A stretch of DNA of 57,407 nt from an uncultured Elusimicrobiales bacterium. Its GTDB lineage: Bacteria; Elusimicrobiota; Elusimicrobia; Elusimicrobiales; Elusimicrobiaceae. Below the pieces are notes generated by a model. That model was given only the letters and a program-made list of their open reading frames with translations, did no database searches and had not been told where the DNA came from. A program made the position numbers and the translations under genes. The stretch covers positions 1-57,407 of the forward strand of contig CALVFA010000051.1 of NCBI GenBank assembly GCA_944326725.1, in the 5' to 3' direction. Positions 1 through 7,721 of this stretch are shown here, piece by piece. How positions within the stretch are numbered: position 1 is the stretch's first letter; each line of letters opens with the position of its first letter.

Positions 1-20
1 TATGAATTGCCCTAATATAT

Positions 21-49
21 TTGCGGGGCGCGTCATAATTTGCTATACT
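21..49 (+). promoter_or_regulatory. Promoter of the tRNA(CAU) gene
   Basis: A -35-like TTGCGG (21-26) is followed after 17 nt by TATACT (44-49), which has the extended TG motif at 41-42. The tRNA begins at 55, so the expected transcription start is within a base or two of the mature 5' end. The transcript may therefore have almost no 5' leader. Seen by eye only. Confidence 0.6.
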
Positions 50-54
50 TATAT

Positions 55-128
55 TGCGGGGTAGAGAAGCCTGGTATCTCGCAAGGCCCATAACCTTGAG
101 ATCACTGGTTCAAATCCAGTCCCCGCAA
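55..128 (+). tRNA. tRNA-Met (CAU), initiator-like
   Basis: A full cloverleaf folds over 74 nt: 7-bp acceptor TGCGGGG/CCCCGCA, D arm with AGCCTGGTA loop, anticodon stem CAAGG/CCTTG, loop CCCATAA with anticodon CAT, and T loop TTCAAAT. The acceptor and D arm match bacterial initiator tRNA closely. Three things are unusual for an initiator. Pair 1-72 is T-A rather than the C-A mismatch. The anticodon stem has only two of the three conserved G-C pairs. Position 33 is C instead of the near-universal U. The CCA end is not encoded. It is either a divergent tRNA-fMet or an unusual elongator; the body favours initiator. Confidence 0.85.
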
Positions 129-140
129 TAGATTTTGCAG

Positions 141-166
141 ACCGCCCGCCAGGGGGCGGTTTTTTT
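141..166 (+). terminator. Intrinsic terminator after tRNA-Met
   Basis: A 7-bp stem ACCGCCC/GGGCGGT (141-147 with 154-160) is followed by a run of seven T. It lies 12 nt after the tRNA. Confidence 0.85.
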
Positions 167-186
167 ATGGCTTCTTGTTGTCCGTT

Positions 187-214
187 AAAAACCCCGCCGG
201 TAGCAGCGGGGTTT
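187..214 (-). terminator. Intrinsic terminator of the MBL-fold hydrolase gene
   Basis: The arms AAAACCCCGC and GCGGGGTTTT flank a short loop just beyond the stop codon of the minus-strand gene. A T-rich stretch follows on the minus strand. The CCCCGC/GCGGGG stem recurs in several other terminators of this window. Confidence 0.75.
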
Positions 215-217
215 TCT

Positions 218-985
218 TTAAAAAGTCAGCACTTCATTGTCGGCCGGTATAAGCAGATGCGGCAGGTTTAATTGCTGCAGGTCCTGACGGGTAACGGTCA
301 AATGGCTGACCGTGTCCATATGGCTGGCTATTAGGGTGCTCTGCGGGGCAAAATCGGCCAGCGCTTGCACATCTTGTGCGTCCATAATCAGGCGTTCGTT
401 GTTAAGCAGGCGCGCGCCGCAGGCATTGATGATGATGATGTCGGGCCGATATTTTTCTATGCTTTGGCGCACTTCCTGACACCAAATGGTATCACCGGCC
501 AAATAGAGGGTTTTTTCCTGCTCGGCTTTAAACACCACCCCTATGGCATCATAAGGCATCCCCATAACCAGGCAGGCCGGTTGGACGATTTCTCTGCGGC
601 CATGCTGGGTGGGGGTTTTGTAAAGCGTCAGGCCGTTTAGCACCGTGCCCTGCGTGCTGAGTATTTCCACCTGCGTAAAACCCAGCGCCTCTATGATTTC
701 TTTATCAGTGTCCGACTGTACAAAAAAACGGATATTCTTATCCAGCGCGTCGGCGGCGTATTGATCCCAATGGTCCGGGTGCACATGGGTTAAAATGACG
801 GCATCAGCCCGGGCCGCTTCCTCTATGCTTAGCGGCAACGGCGTGCGCGGCTGGCGGACTTGGCTGTTGTATGCGCCTTCAAAGCCGGGCATATATTCTT
901 TGGGCCCCAACCACGGATCTATTAAAAATTTAACGCCTGCGTAGGTAATATGCAGGGTGGCATTTCTGATTTGGTGTATTTGCAT
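218..985 (-). CDS. MBL-fold metal-dependent hydrolase (UlaG-like)
   Basis: A 255-residue cytoplasmic protein without signal peptide. The metal-binding signature HVHPDHWD lies at about residues 67-74. Later metal ligands are probable in the GDT motif near residue 165 and in ASHMDT near residue 220, which is the order seen in metallo-beta-lactamase-fold hydrolases of the UlaG/YhfI type. The substrate cannot be read from sequence. A GGAGG Shine-Dalgarno lies about 6 nt before the ATG at 985. It is divergent from an HxlR regulator with only 117 nt between them, so that regulator probably controls it. Hairpin terminator at 187-214. Confidence 0.85.
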   Translation of the reverse strand: MQIHQIRNATLHITYAGVKFLIDPWLGPKEYMPGFEGAYNSQVRQPRTPLPLSIEEAARADAVILTHVHPDHWDQYAADALDKNIRFFVQSDTDKEIIEALGFTQVEILSTQGTVLNGLTLYKTPTQHGRREIVQPACLVMGMPYDAIGVVFKAEQEKTLYLAGDTIWCQEVRQSIEKYRPDIIIINACGARLLNNERLIMDAQDVQALADFAPQSTLIASHMDTVSHLTVTRQDLQQLNLPHLLIPADNEVLTF

Positions 986-1046
986 AAAACACCTCCTTAT
1001 CTGTTATTTTAGATAATAGATTATTATTTAACAAGAATACACTAAT

Positions 1047-1075
1047 TTGTATAATACTTACTTTTTTGTATAATA
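1047..1075. promoter_or_regulatory. Divergent promoter region with direct repeat
   Basis: The 10-mer TTGTATAATA occurs at 1047-1056 and again at 1066-1075, 19 nt apart. The second copy contains a perfect TATAAT (1069-1074). The first supplies a -35-like TTGTAT at 16 nt spacing for the plus-strand regulator gene. The repeat spacing is close to two helical turns, which would suit binding by a dimeric HxlR protein, so autoregulation is plausible. The operator role is inference. Confidence 0.5.
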
Positions 1076-1102
1076 GTATCTATAAAGTAAATAGGTGAAT
1101 AT

Positions 1103-1459
1103 ATGGCAAAACCCAAAAAAACAGCATATCAATGCCCGCTGGAAGCGTGTATGGACATTATCGGCGGGAAATACAAAGGGGTCATTATCGGGCATTTAAT
1201 AGATAAAACCCTGCGCTACAGCCAGTTGCAAAAATTAATTCCTCACGCTACGCCCAAAATGCTGATTCAGCAACTGAAAGAACTGGAAGCAGACGGCGTG
1301 ATAAACCGCAAGTTATATCCCGTGGTGCCGCCTAAAACGGAATATTCTTTAACCGAACGGGGCAAAAGCCTGATCCCGGCCATTTTGGAGTTAAACCGCT
1401 GGGGAATGAAATATTTAAAAGAAGAAAAAATCCCGTGTGCCTATAAAGGAAAGCTATAA
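1103..1459 (+). CDS. HxlR-family transcriptional regulator
   Basis: A 118-residue winged-helix protein with the typical HxlR layout: an N-terminal Cys pair (CPLEAC, residues 11-16), the segment IGGKYKGVIIGHL, then SQLQKLIP..TPKMLIQQLKELEADGVINRK as recognition helix and wing, and TEYSLTERGKSL at the end. Members often sense electrophiles or oxidants through the N-terminal Cys and repress or activate the neighbouring divergent gene. Here that neighbour is the MBL-fold hydrolase. Start ATG at 1103, preceded by an AGGTG-like site. Confidence 0.92.
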   Translation: MAKPKKTAYQCPLEACMDIIGGKYKGVIIGHLIDKTLRYSQLQKLIPHATPKMLIQQLKELEADGVINRKLYPVVPPKTEYSLTERGKSLIPAILELNRWGMKYLKEEKIPCAYKGKL

Positions 1460-1597
1460 AACCTTCGGTACCAGGGGCCTCTCAGACGGGGCGGGCATTT
1501 GGCGCTTTGGGCGCGGCGGCTACGGTGCGTTTAAGCAAAATGTCGCGCCGGGTGCATATTTATGTACAATTTAAAAAACAAGATAAAATAAATAGGG

Positions 1598-1617
1598 TTT
1601 GGCTCAGAGGAGCCAAA
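1598..1617 (+). other. Leader hairpin before a ribosome-binding site
   Basis: A perfect 8-bp stem TTTGGCTC/GAGCCAAA with a 4-nt AGAG loop ends 2-3 nt before the AAGGGG ribosome-binding site of the glycosyltransferase gene at 1633. It could affect translation or mRNA stability. No T run follows, so it is not a terminator. A possible -10 (TACAAT) lies at 1565-1570. Confidence 0.45.
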
Positions 1618-1632
1618 AAGAAGGGGATACGT

Positions 1633-2634
1633 ATGAAAAACATTGTATTTGTTGGAAACCATAAACATTTTTCCGGGGTACGGCTGGGAGTGCGCTTGGC
1701 TAGAGCTATGGCAGAGAACGGAGCGGAAGTCGTTTTAGCTGGTATCAAAGGCAAATTGCCTAAAACTAGCGGTTTAAAAACCATAGAATTTGCCGCAGCG
1801 GCTAAACCCAAAAGCCTGGCGGAAGCCTTTAAAAAAGAAGGGGCGGAGCGGGTAATCTCCGTAGCCAGCTTGCCGGCGTGTGAAGCGGCAGCTTTGGCGG
1901 GTATGCCTTATGTGTATGCCGAGCCAGAAAACTTTAAGGAAGAAAAAGCCGTCAAAAATAAAAAAGCGCTTTTGAAAAAGGCTGAAAAAGTAGTGGCTAT
2001 CGGCAAAGGGGAAAAACCGCTGGACAAAAAAATCTACTCTTCCAATACCGTCCGCGTTCAGAACCCGGCTGTGTGGGTGGAGCATTATAATTACGACAAA
2101 CCCGCCTGCTTTAAGAAAGAAAACAATATCGTGGCGGCGGGCAAACTGGCTAAAAGCGGCGGTTTTGATGTGCTTTTAAAAACTTGGGCCCGCCTGGCCC
2201 CGGCGCACACCACGTGGCATTTGACTATCGTGGGCGACGGCGTAAATAAAGCCGCACTGAAAAAATTTATTGAGAAGAATCATTTAAACGCCAGCACCGA
2301 AATCGTGCCTGCTGACAGCGACCTCTATAGCTTGCTGCGCAATGCGGATATTTACGTCAGCCCCGCGCGCGAGCCGGAAGCGTTGGACGAACTTTTGGAC
2401 GCCATGGCCAGCAAACTGCCGGTGGTAGCTACCGATGTGCCGGGCGCCGATGAGCTGGTGGCTAATGCCGTAAGCGGCCTGTTGGTCAACGCCGGGGAAG
2501 AAGAGCCCCTGACGGTGGCGCTGGACGAGCTGATGGTCAACTGGGGCAAGCGCGTGGGTATGGCGATAGAAGCCTCCCGCATGAAAGAGCGCTTCCCGTT
2601 TGAAGCTTTTGTGGCTTTGTTTGAAGACAAATAA
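1633..2634 (+). CDS. Glycosyltransferase, GT4 (group 1) type
   Basis: 333 residues from ATG 1633, chosen because AAGGGG lies 7 nt upstream and the protein then opens with the strand MKNIVFVGNHKHFSGVRLG. An upstream in-frame start at 1507 would add an implausible basic tail. The C-terminal half is typical GT-B fold of family GT4: VAAGKLAKSGGFDVLLKTW (about 170-190), LTIVGDG, then YVSPAREPEALDELLDAMA and PVVATDVPGADELV, the acidic nucleotide-sugar site. It probably transfers a sugar to a surface glycan such as the LPS core. It is followed 8 nt later by a GT9 enzyme, so the two probably form an operon. Confidence 0.85.
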   Translation: MKNIVFVGNHKHFSGVRLGVRLARAMAENGAEVVLAGIKGKLPKTSGLKTIEFAAAAKPKSLAEAFKKEGAERVISVASLPACEAAALAGMPYVYAEPENFKEEKAVKNKKALLKKAEKVVAIGKGEKPLDKKIYSSNTVRVQNPAVWVEHYNYDKPACFKKENNIVAAGKLAKSGGFDVLLKTWARLAPAHTTWHLTIVGDGVNKAALKKFIEKNHLNASTEIVPADSDLYSLLRNADIYVSPAREPEALDELLDAMASKLPVVATDVPGADELVANAVSGLLVNAGEEEPLTVALDELMVNWGKRVGMAIEASRMKERFPFEAFVALFEDK

Positions 2635-2642
2635 TCTTTTGC

Positions 2643-3854
2643 ATGAAACTGGACGATAAAAAGACGCGGTTGGATTTGGTCGCTTTAGAGCACTGGCCCC
2701 TTTTGTACGGGCGGGATTGCCGCGTGGTCCGGTGGGCTTTTGCTTACCGGCAGTGGCGCAACAAAATCTGGTGGCAAACCCGCCGCCGTCTTTTATCGTA
2801 CCTGAAAAAAGGCCCTCCTCAAGACAACCGCCTGCATGTGTATTGGCATTTGCGCGGCGGGCTGGGAGATTGCGCGGTGTCGCGCGTGGCGGTATTGGCT
2901 ATGCGTGAGCAGCTGCCGGAGGCGGTGTTTTATTTTCATACCGACTCGCCCCGCGCCGCTGAGGCGCTGTTTGTGCCGGATGAGAAAAATGTCCTGCTGC
3001 CCGGCGGCATTCCGCTTTGGTACAGATACGATTTAGCCTTTGAAACCTGCCAATCTTTTAAAACGGTACACATAAACCGCCGGCGCCTGGAAAAATTAGC
3101 GCCCGAGTTTTTGCCCCTTTTGGAGAAAATGACCAAGCGGCAAAAAGAATATGAATTTTTCCTCTCAGACAATTACCTGCTGGAAGACCTGCTAGGCTAC
3201 TTTATGGTGCGCCACCATGTGCCGCGCGCCGGTATGCTTTCTTATATGAGCGGGCTGGATTTTGACCCGCTGCAGGCGCCGCCTTTTCCGGCCGCATTAA
3301 CCGATGAGCGCCGCCTGGCGCGCTGGGGCTTGCAGGGCAAAAAATATATCACTTTTCACGATGGAATAGACGCTACCTTTACGCTGGGCAAAAGGCCGCT
3401 TAAATGCTGGAGCGTGGAAAAATGGAAAGAGCTGGCGGGCCTGCTCAAGGCGGCCTATCCGGAGCTTTTGCTGGTGCAGCTGGGCGGCAAAAACAGCCCT
3501 GTGTTTGATTTTGCAGATATCAGCCTGGTGGGTAAGACGCAAGTGGCGGATTTGCCCGCCCTGCTCAACGCTTCTTTGGTGCATATAGACGGCGAGAGCG
3601 GCCTGGTGCAGCTTTCGCGCGGGCTTAAAAACCGCAGCGTAGTTTTGTTCGGGCCGACGGATAAAACCTTTTTCGGTCTAGACAAAAATATAAATTTGAA
3701 AGAAGATGCCTGCGGCAGCTGTATGTGGCTGCTGGGGCGGACATGGCACGAACGCTGCGCCTTGGGCTGCCCAACCTGCCAAAATTTAGAGGCGCTGACC
3801 CCGCAAAAGGTGGCAGAGGCCGCCCGCCTGGTATTGGAAGAAAAATTAAAATAA
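2643..3854 (+). CDS. Glycosyltransferase family 9 (heptosyltransferase-like)
   Basis: 403 residues with no signal peptide. The N-terminal nucleotide-binding loop HLRGGLGDCAVSRVAVLA (about residues 69-86) and the C-terminal HIDGESGLVQLSRGL and VVLFGPTDKTFFG segments mark GT9, the family of ADP-heptose:LPS heptosyltransferases. The last 60 residues hold four cysteines (CGSC, CALGC and C) seen in some GT9 members with a metal-binding look. Likely role: addition of a heptose or related sugar to the LPS core. Acceptor unknown. Its 3' end overlaps by 9 nt the 3' end of the convergent flippase gene. Confidence 0.85.
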   Translation: MKLDDKKTRLDLVALEHWPLLYGRDCRVVRWAFAYRQWRNKIWWQTRRRLLSYLKKGPPQDNRLHVYWHLRGGLGDCAVSRVAVLAMREQLPEAVFYFHTDSPRAAEALFVPDEKNVLLPGGIPLWYRYDLAFETCQSFKTVHINRRRLEKLAPEFLPLLEKMTKRQKEYEFFLSDNYLLEDLLGYFMVRHHVPRAGMLSYMSGLDFDPLQAPPFPAALTDERRLARWGLQGKKYITFHDGIDATFTLGKRPLKCWSVEKWKELAGLLKAAYPELLLVQLGGKNSPVFDFADISLVGKTQVADLPALLNASLVHIDGESGLVQLSRGLKNRSVVLFGPTDKTFFGLDKNINLKEDACGSCMWLLGRTWHERCALGCPTCQNLEALTPQKVAEAARLVLEEKLK

Positions 3855-5375
3855 TTTTTTAGCGATGCGGGCTATTTCCGAAGATTTTAAGAATAGCTGC
3901 AAGTCCCGGCTCTTGTAGGAAATAAGCAACAGGGCCGTTACATAGACCGACCCGCCGAAAAGCAGATTTAAGAAATAGTCATTCTCTCCCATAAATACCC
4001 GCACCGCCGCCGCCGGCAAAAGCGCAATGATGTTAATGGCCAGCAGGCGCAGCAGTTCCCAAAAAGAGCGGAAATAATTTACAAACGGGAAATAGCGGCG
4101 GAATAAAAACGCATTGGCAATAAAGCCCACCACAAAGCCGCCCAACACAATGTAGGGATAACCGTACGGCCCCAGTTGGGGCAGCAGCAGCCACGCCGCC
4201 AAAAGAATGAGCGAAGAAACCAGCATATACGGGAAAGCCTCTTTGACTTTCAGCCAGGCGACTACGGTGTTGCTCTGCATGTTGGCCGGTACAATGAGAA
4301 TAATGGAAAAAATAAGCGGGCGCAAAAAACGCACCGTATCAGCGGCGGCCTGCGCGGTAAATTGCCCGCGTTCAAAGAAAAGCCCTACAATATCAGCAGC
4401 AAAATAAGAGGTAAAAACCGCCAGCGGCGTCAGAATAAACAACAGTAAATGGTTGGTGGATAAAAAGTTTTTATTAAATACATTGGTCTGCCCGCGGGCG
4501 GCGTTTTCCGTCAGTTCTATTTTAGATACGTTTGTTACGCGGTTGGTAATTACTTCCGAGGGGGAATCCGTCAGCTGTTTGCAATAGTTTAGCGCGCTGA
4601 CCACCCCCGCGCCCATGCCGCTGAGCAAATACAGCGGCACTAAATTATTGATAATGTCCAGCGTGGCCAGCGTTTGGTTGCTCAGCATATTCTTGCGCGC
4701 GGTGGCGCGCACGGTGCAGGGCCGCGGGGCAAAATTCCAATGCAGCTTGGTCTTAAGCAGCCAAACCAGCAGTATAATTTGAATGGCATTGGCCGCCAAA
4801 AAGCCGTAGACCATGCTGATAATGCCGATGTGCTTGCCCAAGAAGAGCAGACAGAGCAGCGGACAAAGCGCATTGAGCGGCCCCAGCAGGGCTACGGTAA
4901 AAAATTTGTGCATTTCCGCCATAGCCGTCAGATAATAAACCAGCAGCTGGCTGGCAAAAAGAAAGAACGCCGCGCACAGCAGCACCTGGTCATTTTTCAG
5001 CAATGCTACGTCAAAGCGTGAGAGCACGGAAATAATTTGCACCGGAAATACCAGCCCCAGCACACACAGCCCCAAGGCCCAAAGTAAGTAAAAATAAAAG
5101 CCCATGGTTAAAAAGCGGCGGCTTTGGGTAAGGTCTTCTTCGGCCAAAAACATAGCCTCGGGTATTAATACGGAGTTGTTGAGCCGCTGCATAAAAGTGA
5201 CTCCAAAACCCATTAGCATGATAAGATAGAAATATACGTCCGTACCGGAGCCGGCGCCAAAATACAGCGCAATCAGCACCCCGTTTAAAAAAGAAGTCAG
5301 TTTCCACACCGCCGTCGCAACTACCGCCAGCGCGGCGCCGGTTTTGTAGGAAGTGGTCTTAAAAAGAGAAAACAT
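3846..5375 (-). CDS. MurJ/MviN-like lipid-linked glycan flippase
   Basis: 509 residues, very hydrophobic, with about 12-14 predicted membrane segments. The N-terminal ALYFGAGSGTDVYFY, the motif NSVLIPEAMFL, and the later VVGLFFERGQFT and AADTVRFLRPL segments are typical of the MurJ branch of the MOP exporter superfamily. The FERGQFT loop is a MurJ hallmark. It probably flips lipid II or another undecaprenyl-linked glycan across the inner membrane. With two glycosyltransferases next to it, a role in surface polysaccharide is possible too. Convergent with the GT9 gene and divergent from gatB. Confidence 0.82.
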   Translation of the reverse strand: MFSLFKTTSYKTGAALAVVATAVWKLTSFLNGVLIALYFGAGSGTDVYFYLIMLMGFGVTFMQRLNNSVLIPEAMFLAEEDLTQSRRFLTMGFYFYLLWALGLCVLGLVFPVQIISVLSRFDVALLKNDQVLLCAAFFLFASQLLVYYLTAMAEMHKFFTVALLGPLNALCPLLCLLFLGKHIGIISMVYGFLAANAIQIILLVWLLKTKLHWNFAPRPCTVRATARKNMLSNQTLATLDIINNLVPLYLLSGMGAGVVSALNYCKQLTDSPSEVITNRVTNVSKIELTENAARGQTNVFNKNFLSTNHLLLFILTPLAVFTSYFAADIVGLFFERGQFTAQAAADTVRFLRPLIFSIILIVPANMQSNTVVAWLKVKEAFPYMLVSSLILLAAWLLLPQLGPYGYPYIVLGGFVVGFIANAFLFRRYFPFVNYFRSFWELLRLLAINIIALLPAAAVRVFMGENDYFLNLLFGGSVYVTALLLISYKSRDLQLFLKSSEIARIAKKLF

Positions 5376-5410
5376 ATTTGATATTATAGTAATTTAGGAG
5401 AGAATGAAAA

Positions 5411-6856
5411 GTGACTACTCAATTTGAACCCGTTATCGGACTAGAAATACACGTACAACTGGCCAGCAAAACCAAAATGTTTTGCACCTGCCCCAACGGC
5501 ATGGACGAAAGCGCCGGGCCCAATACTGAAATCTGCCCCCGCTGCAGCGGCCAGCCCGGCACTTTGCCGGTAATTAATGAGGGCGCCGTGCGCCTGGCGG
5601 TGCGCGCCGGCTTGGCGCTGGGCTGCAAGACTAACGAAGTGTCTTCCTTTGAGCGCAAACATTATTTTTATCCGGATTTGCCCAAAGGCTATCAAATTAC
5701 CCAAAACGCCCACCCCGTCAACGGACGCGGCGAAATAGAAATTACCTTTGGCTCCAAAGACCATTTGCAGAAGAAAAAAATCGGCATTCATCATGCGCAT
5801 TTGGAAGAAGACGCCGCCAAGTCTTCTCACTTTGCGGATTATTCGCTGGTGGATTTTAACCGCTCCGGCTGCCCGCTGTTGGAAATTGTGTCTATGCCGG
5901 ATATGCGCTCAGCCGATGAAGCATATGCCTATTTAACAGAGATTAAACGCCTGATGCAGTGGGTGGACGCATCCAACTGCGATATGGAAAAAGGCGAACT
6001 GCGCGTAGACGTCAACGTGTCTTTGCGCCCGGTGGGGCAGGAAGCGTTTGGCACGCGTACGGAGATTAAAAATTTAAACTCGTTTAAAGCGGTCAAAGAC
6101 GCTATCAATTATGAAATAGAGCGTCAGACGCAAGTGCTCAACAAAGGAGAAAAAGTCATACAGCAGACGCTGCTGTGGGACAAAGAGAAAAACGTAACCA
6201 AGCCTATGCGCTCTAAAGAGGACGCGCTGGACTACCGCTATTTCCCGGAGCCGGATTTGCCGCCGCTTATCTTGCGCAAAGACCGCTTGGAGCAAATCAA
6301 AGCCGCCATGCCGCAGCTGCCGGCGCAAAAAGAAGCCAAATTTATGCAGCTGGGTCTGTCAGATTATGATGCGGGCGTGTTGACCATTACCCGCCAAACC
6401 GCCGAGTATTTTGAAGAGGTGCTGGAGGGCGGCGTACCTGCCAAAGCGGCCGCCAACTGGATTACTACGGACTTGATGGGCTTTTTAAACGCCGATAAAA
6501 AAGAAATAGCCGACAGCCCCGTAGCCGCGGCAGATTTGGCGGAGCTGATTAAGCTGGTAGAAAGCGGCAAAATTTCCCGCAATCAGGCCAAAACGGTTTT
6601 TGAGCAGATGTATAAGACGGGGCAAAAAGCCGGGGCTTTGGTGGAAAAGCTGGGCCTTAGCCAAGTAAGCGATGAGGGCCAGCTGGTAGCCTGGGCAGAG
6701 GAAGCCGTCAACGAAAACCCCAAGGCGGTGGCGGACTTTAAGAAAGGCAACCGCGCCGCGGTGGGCGCGCTGGTGGGGGCCGTGATGAAAAAGAGCAAAG
6801 GCAAAGCCAACCCGCGCCGCATGAATGAGATATTGGTAGAGATATTGAGTAAATAA
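5411..6856 (+). CDS. gatB: Asp-tRNA(Asn)/Glu-tRNA(Gln) amidotransferase subunit B
   Basis: 481 residues, normal GatB length. It starts at GTG 5411 with GGAG ten nt upstream, giving the family-typical opening TTQFEPVIGLEIHVQL. The cradle domain shows CPRCSGQPGTLPV, RKHYFYPDLPKGYQI and LEEDAAKS; the C-terminal YqeY-like tail ends KGKANPRRMNEILVE. GatB carries the kinase/amidotransferase site of GatCAB, which corrects mischarged Glu-tRNA(Gln) and Asp-tRNA(Asn). gatA and gatC are not in the window. A hairpin terminator follows at once, so it is probably monocistronic. Confidence 0.97.
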   Translation: MTTQFEPVIGLEIHVQLASKTKMFCTCPNGMDESAGPNTEICPRCSGQPGTLPVINEGAVRLAVRAGLALGCKTNEVSSFERKHYFYPDLPKGYQITQNAHPVNGRGEIEITFGSKDHLQKKKIGIHHAHLEEDAAKSSHFADYSLVDFNRSGCPLLEIVSMPDMRSADEAYAYLTEIKRLMQWVDASNCDMEKGELRVDVNVSLRPVGQEAFGTRTEIKNLNSFKAVKDAINYEIERQTQVLNKGEKVIQQTLLWDKEKNVTKPMRSKEDALDYRYFPEPDLPPLILRKDRLEQIKAAMPQLPAQKEAKFMQLGLSDYDAGVLTITRQTAEYFEEVLEGGVPAKAAANWITTDLMGFLNADKKEIADSPVAAADLAELIKLVESGKISRNQAKTVFEQMYKTGQKAGALVEKLGLSQVSDEGQLVAWAEEAVNENPKAVADFKKGNRAAVGALVGAVMKKSKGKANPRRMNEILVEILSK

Positions 6857-6875
6857 GCTTTCTTAATGCTCATAC

Positions 6876-6908
6876 AGCGGGGCCCGGTTTTCCGGGCTCC
6901 GCTTTTTT
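6876..6908 (+). terminator. Intrinsic terminator of gatB
   Basis: A 12-bp stem (6876-6887 with 6892-6903, one G-T pair) with a TTTT loop is followed by six T. Confidence 0.92.
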
Positions 6909-7109
6909 ATCTGCAGGGTATTTAAATCCGCAGCGGTTTGCACTATACCGGTGCCTGGCAGATGGACAGCCGGCGGCGGGATTTTCTTGCATGAAGCGGT
7001 GCTATCTAATATAATAATCCGGTTGGCAGTCCGCCGGCCAATGTCTTATAAAGAGGGTAAGCACATAAATAAGGGGGCCGGACATGGCGGACGCAAGCAG
7101 TTGCTGCGG
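6909..7109. other. Intergenic stretch without a recognised feature
   Basis: Between the gatB terminator and the pal promoter I see no gene or RNA family. A 77-codon frame at 6951-7184 has no ribosome-binding site and an unlikely composition; I treat it as chance. Confidence 0.4.
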
Positions 7110-7139
7110 TTGACCGATACCCGAAAAGTCTGCTATTAT
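7110..7139 (+). promoter_or_regulatory. Promoter of pal-cpoB-tolB
   Basis: TTGACC (7110-7115) and TATTAT (7134-7139) are 18 nt apart. An extended TG at 7131-7132 gives the same TGCTA start seen at the tRNA-Met and tldD promoters. The pal ATG is 42 nt downstream of the -10. Confidence 0.7.
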
Positions 7140-7180
7140 TTATGTGTAGAATTAAATATACGTAACACGGAGACATACAC

Positions 7181-7693
7181 ATGAAGAACTTGTTGAAAGT
7201 AACGCTCGTGATCGCTTTGGCAGCCGGTTTGACCGCCTGCAAAAAGAACGTCAAAGACGACGCCAATGCCGACATGATGACCGGCACCACCACGGAAATG
7301 GTGTTGCAGGAAACCACGGTGGTGGAAGAAGAAGTGGAAACGGTACAGGCCTCTTTGGGCGTGGTACATTTCGCTTTGGACAAATACAATCTGTCCGCTG
7401 AAGCCCGCAAAATCGTGGAAGCCAACGCCAAAGCCATCAAAGCTCAGGCTGCCGGCGCTCCTTACACCGTAGTGGTGGAAGGTAATTGCGACTCCAGAGG
7501 CACCATCGCCTACAACATTGCTTTGGGCGAAAAGAGAGCCAACGAAGTGAAAGCCTATTACGTGCGCCTGGGTATCCCGGCCGCCAATATCAGCACCGTG
7601 TCTTACGGCAAAGAAAAACCCATCTGCTATGAAAATACGCAGTCTTGCTGGGCTAAAAACCGCCGCGCTGACACGATTCTGACCATCAACTAA
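7181..7693 (+). CDS. pal: Peptidoglycan-associated lipoprotein Pal
   Basis: 170 residues. A short signal peptide ends in the lipobox LTAC (Cys20). A 40-residue acidic/Thr-rich linker follows, then an OmpA-C domain (about 55-170): VHFALDKYNLSAEAR, VVVEGNCDSRGT, YNIALGEKRANEVK and WAKNRRAD, with the conserved Asp and Arg that grip meso-DAP peptidoglycan. Pal anchors the outer membrane to the cell wall within the Tol-Pal system. First gene of pal-cpoB-tolB; cpoB follows after 28 nt. Confidence 0.95.
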   Translation: MKNLLKVTLVIALAAGLTACKKNVKDDANADMMTGTTTEMVLQETTVVEEEVETVQASLGVVHFALDKYNLSAEARKIVEANAKAIKAQAAGAPYTVVVEGNCDSRGTIAYNIALGEKRANEVKAYYVRLGIPAANISTVSYGKEKPICYENTQSCWAKNRRADTILTIN

Positions 7694-7721
7694 TTGTTTT
7701 ACGCAAGGAGGCCCGAACCGT

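Noticed and set aside
365..640. 91-codon plus-strand frame inside the MBL hydrolase gene
   Set aside because: Shadow on the opposite strand of a well-supported gene, no ribosome site.
1560..2085. Two minus-strand frames over the GT4 gene
   Set aside because: Antisense shadows with Phe- and Arg-rich composition and no family match.
6951..7184. 77-codon frame before pal
   Set aside because: No ribosome-binding site, odd composition, runs through the pal promoter and start.
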